A stretch of DNA of 19,766 nucleotides from an uncultured Pseudomonadales bacterium (GCA_938048505.1 CALIUX010000040.1:1-19766); one strand, 5' to 3'. Positions 1 through 7,632 are shown, counted from the first letter of the stretch. Notes: generated by a model not told the origin, from the letters alone. A program made the numbers and translations.

Positions 1-1404
1 CCGCTAGTTAGTGCTTACATCTTTCGGCGTGAATCTGACCGTTTGAATAGGAGTGGCCCATCTTATGCGGTAATACTTGCATTGTTTTTGATGGCAGTAT
101 TGTTATTGCTTGGGATGATTTCGGGTTTATTCTTTTTGATGCAAGTTTCTGTTGTCTTGATGTGTGTTTCGGTGGTGCTGTTTTGGTGGGGTGCTCATGG
201 CGTAAGAGTTTTATGGGGTGCGCTGGCTTTTTTACTGTTTGCAATTCCCTTACCCTATATGCTCGAATCCCCTATAACCGCTGGGTTACAGCTCAACTCC
301 TCCCAATTAGCCGTTAGTTTGATTTCGTCATTGGGTTTACCTGTTTATTTGGCGGGTAACATCATTGATTTAGGTATTCTTCAGCTACAAGTAGTGGAGG
401 CTTGTAGTGGCTTACGCTATATGTACCCTCTAATGAGTTTGGGTTTTTTGGCTGCCTATTTTTATCAAGGCCCTCTCTTTCTACGGTGGTGGCTCTTTTT
501 CTCGACAGTTCCTATTGCAGTCATCCTTAATAGTTTACGCATTGCGCTAGTGGCTTGGTTAGCATCGGTGGCTGGCGTGAGTGCCTCTGAAGGGTTGCTG
601 CATGATTTTGAAGGCTTAATGTTATTTGCTGGCTGTATGCTGGTGCTGCTTGCTGAGCTTTGGTTGCTAAATGCGCTATTTAGACAAAAACCGTTGAGTC
701 AAATGTTTGATGCGCCAACGAGGAATGCAACGGAGAGCCATCACGCTGAATGGCCATTGGAAAAACTCCGAGGAAGATTGTTAACACTTTTTATCGTTGT
801 GCTTATAGCAGGCGCAGCATCTGCCTTCTATTGGATAGATAATCGTAAAGCCCAGGCAATTACACCCACTTTTTTAGCCTCTTTCCCAATTGATTGGCCG
901 CATTGGCAAGGTGTTCGAGTCCCTATGGCAGCGGGTACGCGTGATGCGTTGGCGGCGGATGACTACTTGTCAGTTAACTTCTTTAACGTGCAAAGTGAAA
1001 TGCCCGTTAATTTCTTTGTCTCGTTTTATGGTTCGCAGCGTTCGGGGCAGTCACCGCATTCGCCTAAAGTCTGTATCCCCGGTGGTGGCTGGTCGATAGA
1101 ATCTATCGACCAGCGAGTAGCCCAAGGCAAAGCCTTTAATCGAGTTGTGATTGTTCGTCAAAATCAGCGCCAGCTTGTGCATTATTGGTTTGTGGAGCGC
1201 GGTAAAGTCGTGACAAATGAATATGAGAAAAAATGGTTATTATTAAAAGATTTTTTAACCCATGGTCGGACCGATGGCGCGCTTGTTCGTATTACGACCC
1301 CGTTGGCATCGGAAGAATCCTTATCTCAAGCAGAGGCTCGCTTGGATCAATTTATGAATACTGTTGCTCAAAAGTTAGAGTTGTATTTGCCGGCACCTCC
1401 ATAG
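1..1404 (+). CDS. xrtD: VPLPA-CTERM-type exosortase with fused EpsI domain (XrtD-like), 5' partial
   Basis: Polytopic inner-membrane transpeptidase expected to cleave C-terminal VPLPA-CTERM signals on exported proteins. The frame is open from base 1 (PLVSAYIFRRESDR precedes the TTG at 43), and this stretch resembles the usual exosortase N-terminal membrane region. The TTG is therefore not the start, and the true start lies outside the window. Numbering from the TTG, the exosortase triad is visible: Cys121 in EACSGLRY, Arg166 in NSLRI and His187 in LLHDFEG, with many hydrophobic segments around them. After residue ~245 a further membrane segment leads into an EpsI-like periplasmic domain with the hallmark PKVCIPGGGW (341-350, Cys344). 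The fusion is known for XrtD-type exosortases. A VPLPA substrate is encoded 2.6 kb downstream, which supports the assignment. The exosortase family is near certain; the XrtD subtype is inferred from the fusion and the neighbouring substrate. Confidence 0.9.
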   Translation, partial: PLVSAYIFRRESDRLNRSGPSYAVILALFLMAVLLLLGMISGLFFLMQVSVVLMCVSVVLFWWGAHGVRVLWGALAFLLFAIPLPYMLESPITAGLQLNSSQLAVSLISSLGLPVYLAGNIIDLGILQLQVVEACSGLRYMYPLMSLGFLAAYFYQGPLFLRWWLFFSTVPIAVILNSLRIALVAWLASVAGVSASEGLLHDFEGLMLFAGCMLVLLAELWLLNALFRQKPLSQMFDAPTRNATESHHAEWPLEKLRGRLLTLFIVVLIAGAASAFYWIDNRKAQAITPTFLASFPIDWPHWQGVRVPMAAGTRDALAADDYLSVNFFNVQSEMPVNFFVSFYGSQRSGQSPHSPKVCIPGGGWSIESIDQRVAQGKAFNRVVIVRQNQRQLVHYWFVERGKVVTNEYEKKWLLLKDFLTHGRTDGALVRITTPLASEESLSQAEARLDQFMNTVAQKLELYLPAPP

Positions 1405-1452
1405 AGTATCTTCCTGCTATTCGCCATACGTTAGATTAATAATGAGATCGAT

Positions 1453-3879
1453 ATGTTAAAAACACCTATTCGCCCACTGGCATTGGCCGTGATCTGTGCC
1501 AGTGCCATTAGTTCTGGCTGTTGGCGCTCAGAGCCCGGTGCTGATGAATATTTAGACAGTGCAAAAAGCTTTTTTGAGCAGGGTGACTATGATCGTGCTC
1601 GTGTGCAGCTGCGTAATGCGCTGCGGCAAGATCCTCAGCGCTCACAAGCGTATTATTATTTGTCGCTTATCTCCGAGCAGAGAGGCAATGTTTATGTAGC
1701 GTATGCTGATATTCAACGCGCGCGTGAATTGGCGCCTAAAGATCCTGCTATTGCAGTGAAAGCAGCAGAATACTTAGTGCTAACGGCCCAGTTCAAACAA
1801 GCAGAAGAGGCGATGTCAGCCTTATTGTCTAAGCACTCTGATCATATCAAAGGTCATGAGGTTTGGGTGGCAAGCCTTATTGGATTGCAGCGGTATAGCA
1901 AAGCCCTGCAAGTTGCTGATAAGGCATTGGAATGGGGTGCCGATAATGAAGAGTTATTAGCGCTAAAAGTGGTGACGCTTAAGTTTCTTAAGCTTTACCC
2001 GGTCGCGACCAAAGTCTTAGATAGATTGATAAGTCAGCACCCAGATCAAATATCACATCAGCTGCTAAAACTTGAGCTAGCGCAATTGCAAAATGATGCG
2101 GTTGCATACCAAAATGCTCTGGAGGCGTTAGCATCTTTGCAGCCATCTAATGAGCGTTTTCCAATGACCTTGGCGCAAGGCTACTACCGAGAGGGCAATG
2201 AGCAGAAAGCGTTAGATATTCTTAAACAATTTAATCAAAATAACCCTGATAATACGGCGGTAAAGCGCATTCTTCTGGAGCTGGTTGAGCGGCAAAATCC
2301 AGCCGAAGCGCTTAAATTGCTGGACTCTTTTATTGAGCAGTTGCCATCTGATCCCGGTTTGCAGTTTTATCGTGTTGGTCGTCTCTTAGCGGGTAATGGA
2401 GTTGATAGAGCTATCCCCATTTTGCAAGGGATGGTAGCAGATGAAACCCTTGACCCTAAAGCAAAGGCACAAGCGCATATTATGTTGGCGCGTTTGTTTT
2501 TTGCTTCTCAGGAGCAGAGTCCAGAGCTGGCCGCTGAGCAAATTGAACAAGCATTGACTTATGATCCGTTAAATCGTGACGCGCTGGTTATGCAGGCGCA
2601 ATATCACGGTTCGAATGATGATTTTGATGCAGCTTTAGTCAGCGTCGAGCGAGCACTTAGCCATTCTCCCGATGATGTAGAGTTACTGCTTTTGCAAGCC
2701 TCTATTTTCTCCCAGCAGGGACGGCCGCAAGCCGCACGCTCGGCACACCAGAAAGTATTAGCTATTGATGCCAATAGCGTAGTTGCGCGCGAAGCAGAGT
2801 TTAAAAGGTTGTTAAGCGAGGGCGAGTTATATGATGCACAAACTCTGTGGTATCAAGCATCATCTGATGTGCAGCAGTCGCTCGATTGGCAGCTTAGAGC
2901 ACTTGAATTACTATTAGCGCAAGAGCAATGGCGTAAGGCGCAGAAGCGGCTGACCTCTATTACAGCCCAAGTAGACCTCGGTTGGCGCGCTGATTATTTT
3001 AGCGCTCAGATATTGGCAGGCTTAGGGCAAAGTCAGAAGGCGGTTGATACATTTAAGCTGGTTGTTCAGGCTGAGCCACATTTTGTTGCAGCCTATGATG
3101 ATATTTATGAGGTTCTACAACCTTCCCAAGTGGTCAGCTTTGAAAAGTGGCTTAACGCTTTTGCTAAGCAGCAGCCATCGGCTATTCCTGCTGTAATGCT
3201 GCTATCAACAATTGCGCAAAATAGACAAGATAAGCAATCGGTAGAGCGGTATCTACAGCAGGGTTTAGAGGCTAACCCAGAATGGTTACAAGGTTATAAA
3301 CTATTATCTGACCATTATTTGTCTAATACTTCGGGCTCTGTGGATCAAGGAGATAAAGCTTTAGCGCTGCTCAAAAAAGGCTTGGCGCTTAACTCTGACA
3401 ACCCTTTCTTGTTGTTGGTTGAAGCGTCTGCTTTAGCCTCTCAAAAGCAATATGATCGTGCGGTGAATAACTATGAAAAACTGTTGAAGAGCACCCCTAA
3501 TAGCTTGGCTGTCAAAAACAATTACGCGTCTCTTTTGGTTGATGATGCAGTGCGCTCAGAGGAATCAATTCGTAAAGCCGTCATACTTACACAATTATTC
3601 GCCCGCTCTGATGATCCGCGTATGCTCGATACCTATGGTTGGGTGCTTTTTTGGGCTAAAGAATATAAGGCGGCTGAGCATGCATTAAAGATTGCTTTAG
3701 ATCGTCGTGACCAGAGGGACCCTACGATAGAGTACCACCTTGCTGAAGTGTATCTCGCGAGTGATAAGTTAGCTAGCTTAGATGATTTGCTTAGTCGATT
3801 ACTTACCCGGTCTATGCCGCAATCGCTATCATTAAAAGTGAAAGATTTGCAGGAACGTTTGCAGTTACGTCGCCAGTGA
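1453..3879 (+). CDS. prsT: Large TPR-repeat lipoprotein, PrsT-like (exosortase system associated)
   Basis: An 808-residue periplasmic or outer-membrane lipoprotein made almost wholly of tetratricopeptide repeats. The N-terminus has a lipoprotein signal with lipobox SSGC (Cys near residue 23). TPR-like helices follow from about residue 31 (EYLDSAKSFFEQGDYDRARV) to the C-terminus, with recurrent Ala, Leu and Tyr spacing. It starts at ATG 1453, 48 bases after the exosortase stop, with a weak GAGAT ribosome site, so it is probably co-transcribed with it. Domain architecture and position next to an exosortase match the PEP-CTERM-system TPR lipoprotein PrsT, which is often larger (about 900 residues). 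PrsT-like proteins are thought to act in export or assembly of exopolysaccharide or sorted proteins, but no biochemical role is established. TPR proteins are easily confused, so the symbol rests partly on context. A strong terminator follows. Confidence 0.8.
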   Translation: MLKTPIRPLALAVICASAISSGCWRSEPGADEYLDSAKSFFEQGDYDRARVQLRNALRQDPQRSQAYYYLSLISEQRGNVYVAYADIQRARELAPKDPAIAVKAAEYLVLTAQFKQAEEAMSALLSKHSDHIKGHEVWVASLIGLQRYSKALQVADKALEWGADNEELLALKVVTLKFLKLYPVATKVLDRLISQHPDQISHQLLKLELAQLQNDAVAYQNALEALASLQPSNERFPMTLAQGYYREGNEQKALDILKQFNQNNPDNTAVKRILLELVERQNPAEALKLLDSFIEQLPSDPGLQFYRVGRLLAGNGVDRAIPILQGMVADETLDPKAKAQAHIMLARLFFASQEQSPELAAEQIEQALTYDPLNRDALVMQAQYHGSNDDFDAALVSVERALSHSPDDVELLLLQASIFSQQGRPQAARSAHQKVLAIDANSVVAREAEFKRLLSEGELYDAQTLWYQASSDVQQSLDWQLRALELLLAQEQWRKAQKRLTSITAQVDLGWRADYFSAQILAGLGQSQKAVDTFKLVVQAEPHFVAAYDDIYEVLQPSQVVSFEKWLNAFAKQQPSAIPAVMLLSTIAQNRQDKQSVERYLQQGLEANPEWLQGYKLLSDHYLSNTSGSVDQGDKALALLKKGLALNSDNPFLLLVEASALASQKQYDRAVNNYEKLLKSTPNSLAVKNNYASLLVDDAVRSEESIRKAVILTQLFARSDDPRMLDTYGWVLFWAKEYKAAEHALKIALDRRDQRDPTIEYHLAEVYLASDKLASLDDLLSRLLTRSMPQSLSLKVKDLQERLQLRRQ

Positions 3880-3916
3880 AGTGGCTTAAATCATAATCTT
3901 TTCATTAAGTCATAAG

Positions 3917-3950
3917 TATAAAAAAACCCGCTTAAGCGGGTTTTTTTATA
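3917..3950. terminator. Bidirectional rho-independent terminator between convergent genes
   Basis: A perfect GC stem CCCGCTT/AAGCGGG (3927-3940) is flanked by seven As on the left and seven Ts on the right. The whole TATA-A-stem-T-TATA block is palindromic, so it can end transcription from both the TPR lipoprotein gene and the convergent VPLPA gene. Confidence 0.93.
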
Positions 3951-3961
3951 CTGCTATTTTT

Positions 3962-3990
3962 TGTGCCATCTATTTAATAGATGGAGCACA
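3962..3990. repeat. Inverted repeat next to the terminator
   Basis: CATCTATT (3967-3974) and AATAGATG (3976-3983) form a perfect 8-base inverted repeat around one T. Outer TGTGC/GCACA arms extend it, with a two-base GA bulge. It lies between the terminator and the 3' end of the minus-strand VPLPA gene, so it would be in that gene's 3' UTR. The role is unknown: a transcript-end stem or a protein site are both possible. Confidence 0.6.
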
Positions 3991-4009
3991 TCAATAGATA
4001 GAGCAAAAG

Positions 4010-4984
4010 CTAAGCTTGAGCAGTTGCTTTACGACGACGCACCCAACGTGCTGCAAACAATCCAGCAAGACCCATTAACATAAACTGGATAGAAGCCGGT
4101 AATGGTACAGGTGATGGTGGTGTAAAGGTGTAGTTATGGACTTGTGAATCCTGCACAAAAGAACGTGCAGCAATCGACCCGTCTACTGTTCCGATACTCA
4201 GAATATTGGCACCCATTGCAAGCAGAGAACCTTTTAGCTTCAGATCTTGAAGATCAAGATTTTTCGCATCATAAAAATTCCACAAGATATTGCTAGCGCC
4301 AACGTTGCTATCATTCTCTTGAGCGTTAAAGCCAGAACCAAAGTTGATGCCATTAGGCGCCATGTAGTTGAAGGCTGAGTTGCGAGCTTCAGTCGATACG
4401 TTAATTACAACTGTTTCTGCATCGCCAGAGTTAAGTTGTAACAACGAGTTTTGAGTAAACAAGTCGTTTGCATTAACATCAAAGTAAGCAGTAGAGCCAG
4501 TGCCAGTATAATTTAAGTTAACTTGGTTGTTGTTGCGAATAACTTCGCCATTACCGCCCATAGAAGCGTATTCAGCTGAAGCGGCTTTTAGTTCGTTAAC
4601 AATGTTATTGCGCTGTTGTTTAAGATCTTTTCTTTTCTTCTTGAAGGCAACCTTGGTGCCGCCTTGATTCAGTTGGCGCTTAAACTGCCCGTTAATACGG
4701 CTCCCATGATGGAGCTTGCCGCCCAGCATATTAAAATTGCTGCCACCAATACGGCCTACAACCGTCAAGCTTGGTAAGTCGCTGTCGCGATCAACGCGTG
4801 AGCCAAATTCACCACCGCTTGAAATGAGGTTTCCCCCTACAAATGTTCGACCCCAGACAGCAGAACTATGCTTATAGTCTTTCTCTACAATCAGGTTGTA
4901 TTCTGAGATAGGTAATGCATTCACTGCTGTGCTGAATAATAGTGATGCTGCGAGTGTGCTTCCTAAAGCGATTAATCGTTTCAC
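4010..4984 (-). CDS. Choice-of-anchor A family protein with VPLPA-CTERM sorting signal
   Basis: A secreted 324-residue protein that is the likely substrate of the exosortase at the left edge. It starts at GTG 4984 with a good GAGGAA site seven bases upstream. A signal peptide (residues 1-23, ending VNA) is followed by ISEYNLIV and GRTFVGGNL, the typical opening of choice-of-anchor A domains, which are found with varied surface-sorting tails. The middle is Asn/Gly/Ser-rich with a basic lysine/arginine stretch near 110-125 (FKKKRKDLKQQR). The C-terminus is a textbook sorting signal: Pro-rich PSPVPLPAS (VPLPA at 293-297), a short hydrophobic segment (299-312), then the basic end RWVRRRK. Processing near VPLPA by XrtD is expected from the family; release or attachment at the surface is inference. 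It is convergent with the TPR gene and divergent from the beta-barrel gene. Confidence 0.9.
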   Translation of the reverse strand: MKRLIALGSTLAASLLFSTAVNALPISEYNLIVEKDYKHSSAVWGRTFVGGNLISSGGEFGSRVDRDSDLPSLTVVGRIGGSNFNMLGGKLHHGSRINGQFKRQLNQGGTKVAFKKKRKDLKQQRNNIVNELKAASAEYASMGGNGEVIRNNNQVNLNYTGTGSTAYFDVNANDLFTQNSLLQLNSGDAETVVINVSTEARNSAFNYMAPNGINFGSGFNAQENDSNVGASNILWNFYDAKNLDLQDLKLKGSLLAMGANILSIGTVDGSIAARSFVQDSQVHNYTFTPPSPVPLPASIQFMLMGLAGLFAARWVRRRKATAQA

Positions 4985-5456
4985 GATTGATTTCCTCTAT
5001 GTTAAGCGTAAATCTTTCCAGTTAAGCGATAAAAAATTCTACTAAAGTGCTAGATAATAAATTTTTAATAGCTTTTTGTTCTGTAAGCCTTTATTTGGTT
5101 GCAATCATACATTAGGTATCTAAAAAATGGGGCGTAATGCTTTGGTTTCTGGTTAGAAAGATGAGCTTTATTACGTTATTTCACATTTTTTGTATGATTT
5201 ATGCCTATGTAATATAGATTTATTATTAGTTCTTTTGTATTAAATTTCATATTCAGTGTTAGCATATTTTATGCCATTCGTATTATTTCTGTTTTAAGTT
5301 GCTGTTTTTATTTGTTTTATTAAGCGGCTTTATATTTAAAAATGAACTTTGCAAGCGAAAAATACGGTATATTTCTATGAGTTGTAAAGGCTGCCGACAA
5401 TCGACACTTCGCTTATAATTCGGTAGGTTTCATTCTTTATCTTCGAGGTTCGACAG
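4985..5456. other. 472-base AT-rich divergent intergenic region
   Basis: This gap separates the divergent starts of the VPLPA gene and the barrel gene. It is markedly AT-rich with long T runs and holds no convincing ORF on either strand; the longest forward peptide seen is 18 codons at 5161. It should carry promoters for both neighbours. A consensus -10 lies at 5414-5419 for the plus-strand gene. I looked for sigma-54 type GG-N10-GC elements, as used in some PEP-CTERM systems, and saw none. For the minus-strand gene only a weak TATTAT-like -10 near 5054-5059 is visible. Confidence 0.6.
5414..5419 (+). promoter_or_regulatory. Candidate -10 box for the beta-barrel gene
   Basis: TATAAT matches the sigma-70 -10 consensus exactly and lies 37 bases before the ATG. 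No good -35 is visible at 16-18 bases upstream (CTGCCG at 5391), so the promoter may be weak or activator-dependent. Confidence 0.35.
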
Positions 5457-6896
5457 ATGCCACCTTTTTACAGACCGTCGGCAGAGCGCTTTGGCTTGCC
5501 TCAGGATTTCCCTTTTTTATCCCATCGGCCCGTGAAGACAGCAGCGGCTATTTTGGTTGTGACAATGGCTGCGAGTGTGAGTATTGTGCCCATTGCTCAT
5601 GCAGGTGAGCTCGATATCACAGGGAGAGCTGATTTATCGTCTGTTGATAATGCTACACGGACAGGCGTTCCTGAAGAGGAAATAGATGAAACGCAACAGG
5701 TGGTGAGCCTTAACGCAGTGGGCGAATATAAGCCTGCATACATGTCTCTTCTGATTGATTACGGATTAGAGGACCGGCGTTATTCGGAGCAAAAACAGCG
5801 TGATCAACAGCTTATTCTTGGCCAAGCTGTGCTTGAAGCTTTTACGGCTGACCGTATGTTTAAGGGTGCTTTGTCACATGCTTCGCAAGAGTTGCTCATT
5901 GATGATTTCTTGGGTGATTCTCCCGATAATTTAGATACGCGCACAGTGACCAGTGCTGGGCTTACTGCTGGGTTTGGGCACCGTTTAACGCGTCTTGAGC
6001 TTTCTGCAAGCCAAGCCGAGATTCGCTACGATATCAGTAATGCGTTGGAGGCGAGTCGGCAGGCATTTGGGTTGCAGCTTGCTCGCAGGATCAACCCTTT
6101 GAGTACTGTTGGTGTGGGTTTTGATACTTATACGCTGGATTACAAACAGGAACCGCTCATTGTTAGTAATGATGTGGATTATCAGCGTGTTTCCCTCTTT
6201 TTATTATCTGAGCTGCGCCGACTATCGTATTCAGTGAGGTTGGGGTGGAATGAGGTTAAAAATAATGCATTTTCAAACGATGCACTGGAAAGTAATGCGC
6301 AGAGGCGCGATAGGTCTGAGCGAGCCCCTTTTGCCAATATTGCTTTGACTTGGACGCAAGCAAGCAGCGAAATATCGCTTTCCCATGAGCGTTACCTTAC
6401 AGATACCACGCAAGGGACAACTGAAACTGCCCAATTGGGCGCAACAGCGGGTGATGCCAATTCAGCTGTGGCCACCGATGGCCGTCTGACACAAGCTGAT
6501 CAATATCGTTATCGTGGAACAAACCTGCGTTGGTTAAATCGCCAGCTTTGCCGAGGCTGTACGCTATCAATGAGTCTGGGTGAAGAAACAGAGGATTATG
6601 TCAGCGAGGCGACTATCGATAGTCAAGAGCGATATGCTGAGATCTCTTGGGGTTACCAGCCGTCAAGGCATTACCGTCTGACTTTAGGTCTTAATCGCCG
6701 TGATGCCCGCTTTGATCAAAAGCAAAATAACTATACATCGAATGCGCTTAGCGCAAAGCTCGACTGGCTCAGCCTTTTGAGAAAAGGCCAGCTTAGCGCT
6801 TATTGGAAAAGTTCTGAGCGAAAAGCAAAATCACCAGAAGGCTTAGGGTTTGATGATGCAGCGATAGGTCTATCTTTGTTGTATGACCTTTACTAA
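5457..6896 (+). CDS. Putative outer-membrane beta-barrel protein, exosortase-locus associated
   Basis: A 479-residue exported protein. ATG 5457 has GAGG eight bases upstream. An unusually long polar N-region of about 25 residues precedes a signal peptide (KTAAAILVVTMAASVSIVPIAHAG), with cleavage expected after AHA. An in-frame GTG at 5532 would give a standard-length signal but has no ribosome site. The mature protein has alternating polar/aromatic strands, charged turns such as GLEDRRYSEQKQRDQQ and LNRRDARFDQKQNNYTS, and ends in the aromatic YDLY typical of outer-membrane barrels. Two Cys (RQLCRGCTL, ~350) stand out. It resembles the uncharacterised beta-barrel proteins found with PEP-CTERM/exosortase systems (TIGR03016-like). 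This family match is from memory of its pattern. A role in exopolysaccharide or sorted-protein passage through the outer membrane is only inference. Confidence 0.7.
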   Translation: MPPFYRPSAERFGLPQDFPFLSHRPVKTAAAILVVTMAASVSIVPIAHAGELDITGRADLSSVDNATRTGVPEEEIDETQQVVSLNAVGEYKPAYMSLLIDYGLEDRRYSEQKQRDQQLILGQAVLEAFTADRMFKGALSHASQELLIDDFLGDSPDNLDTRTVTSAGLTAGFGHRLTRLELSASQAEIRYDISNALEASRQAFGLQLARRINPLSTVGVGFDTYTLDYKQEPLIVSNDVDYQRVSLFLLSELRRLSYSVRLGWNEVKNNAFSNDALESNAQRRDRSERAPFANIALTWTQASSEISLSHERYLTDTTQGTTETAQLGATAGDANSAVATDGRLTQADQYRYRGTNLRWLNRQLCRGCTLSMSLGEETEDYVSEATIDSQERYAEISWGYQPSRHYRLTLGLNRRDARFDQKQNNYTSNALSAKLDWLSLLRKGQLSAYWKSSERKAKSPEGLGFDDAAIGLSLLYDLY

Positions 6897-6897
6897 T

Positions 6898-6921
6898 AAA
6901 AAAGCTGCATTGAGTGCTGCT
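6898..6921 (-). terminator. Possible terminator for the FHA gene
   Basis: Read on the minus strand, a seven-base stem with one central mismatch (plus-strand arms AGCTGCA 6903-6909 and TGCTGCT 6915-6921, loop TTGAG) is followed by six Us (plus-strand As 6898-6903). It lies directly after the barrel stop and downstream of the convergent FHA gene. Confidence 0.45.
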
Positions 6922-6957
6922 GATTGAGGGTGCTGTTAAAGCCACTCTCTGACCTGA

Positions 6958-7353
6958 CTAGCGTGTCACCTTAAAAATAATAATATCCGGGTCGTTAAGG
7001 TCAATATCTTCACCGGCTTTAATATAACCCTGTCCCGATAACGGCATAAAATCTTGGCAAATAAGGACGCTGTTTGCTTGTCCAAGCTTAAGGCTTGTAC
7101 CGTTAGTGCTTTTATCTTCTAAGCCAATTTGGTTGTTTTTAAGGATGAACGAGCAATGGTTGCGTGATGCGGTTTTGTTCTCGACGGTTAAGTGACAGGT
7201 TTTTGGGTCTCGGCCGATATGAAACGGCAAAGATGATGCTTTGGTGCTAAAGCTGGTGCCTCGGTAGTATACATCGAGCTTCATGTTGTCGAGCTCTGAA
7301 GACTCGGTCATTTCTGGGTTGAGCTGTGTTTTATAGGTATCCTGTTGGGACAT
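6958..7353 (-). CDS. Stand-alone FHA-domain protein
   Basis: A 131-residue cytoplasmic protein that is essentially one forkhead-associated domain, a phosphothreonine-peptide reader. The conserved positions are present in order: GRD (47-49), ASRNHC with SRxH (63-66), and NGT (84-86). The flanking beta-strand pattern fits (SFILKNNQIGLEDKST). The first 25 residues are polar, with several Thr and Ser (TYKTQLNPEMTESSE) that could themselves be phosphorylated, but this is a guess. There is no kinase, phosphatase or secretion gene beside it, and no membrane segment. ATG 7353 has only a weak GAGAC site. It converges on the barrel gene and is divergent from ruvC. Domain call sure; role unknown. Confidence 0.88.
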   Translation of the reverse strand: MSQQDTYKTQLNPEMTESSELDNMKLDVYYRGTSFSTKASSLPFHIGRDPKTCHLTVENKTASRNHCSFILKNNQIGLEDKSTNGTSLKLGQANSVLICQDFMPLSGQGYIKAGEDIDLNDPDIIIFKVTR

Positions 7354-7455
7354 AACATTGTCTCGATCTGAGTAGGCCGTTATACGCTAACCAAAGAAGT
7401 CTTATACACAGTGCGGTGACTGCATACAATCAATCATAATTAGATAACTGCAATC

Positions 7456-7469
7456 ATGGTTCGAACCAT
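7456..7469. repeat. 14-base perfect palindrome in the FHA-ruvC divergent region
   Basis: ATGGTTCGAACCAT reads the same on both strands. It lies about 100 bases upstream of the FHA start and 160 bases upstream of ruvC. It could be a dimeric regulator site or chance. The GGTTCGAACC core resembles a tRNA T-arm, but no tRNA folds around it. Confidence 0.5.
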
Positions 7470-7603
7470 CATTCAAGTGTCGATAATTTTGCCATGCATC
7501 CGAGCGCAGTGGTAGGACTAATAACAAATAGTGAGTTAAATCGCTCAAAATGCTTTATTTCATTGAATAGTTGATCTCATGAGCGAATCTTGGCAAAGTG
7601 ATT

Positions 7604-7623
7604 TATACTGTTGTTTTGTACAG
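7604..7623 (+). promoter_or_regulatory. LexA (SOS) box and overlapping -10 of the ruvCAB operon
   Basis: CTGT (7608-7611), eight bases, then ACAG (7620-7623) is an exact match to the gammaproteobacterial LexA core CTGT-N8-ACAG, and the flanks (TA before CTGT, T before ACAG) extend the match. It sits 9 bases before the ruvC ATG and overlaps a -10-like TATACT (7604-7609), so bound LexA would block initiation. No clear -35 was found. In E. coli only ruvAB is LexA-controlled; here the box would govern the whole ruvCAB set. Confidence 0.85.
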
Positions 7624-7632
7624 GCTTTTTGA

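Noticed and set aside
4985..5110. Sigma-54 promoter for the VPLPA gene, as known in some PEP-CTERM systems
   Set aside because: No TGGCAC-N5-TTGC element was found on the minus strand in this region.
5532..6896. Shorter GTG start for the barrel protein
   Set aside because: It would give a standard signal peptide but lacks a ribosome site, while ATG 5457 has GAGG at good spacing. Kept as an alternative only.
7451..7475. tRNA T-arm-like GGTTCGAACC
   Set aside because: The flanks do not give a 5-bp T stem with a 7-base loop, and no acceptor, D or anticodon arm is found nearby.
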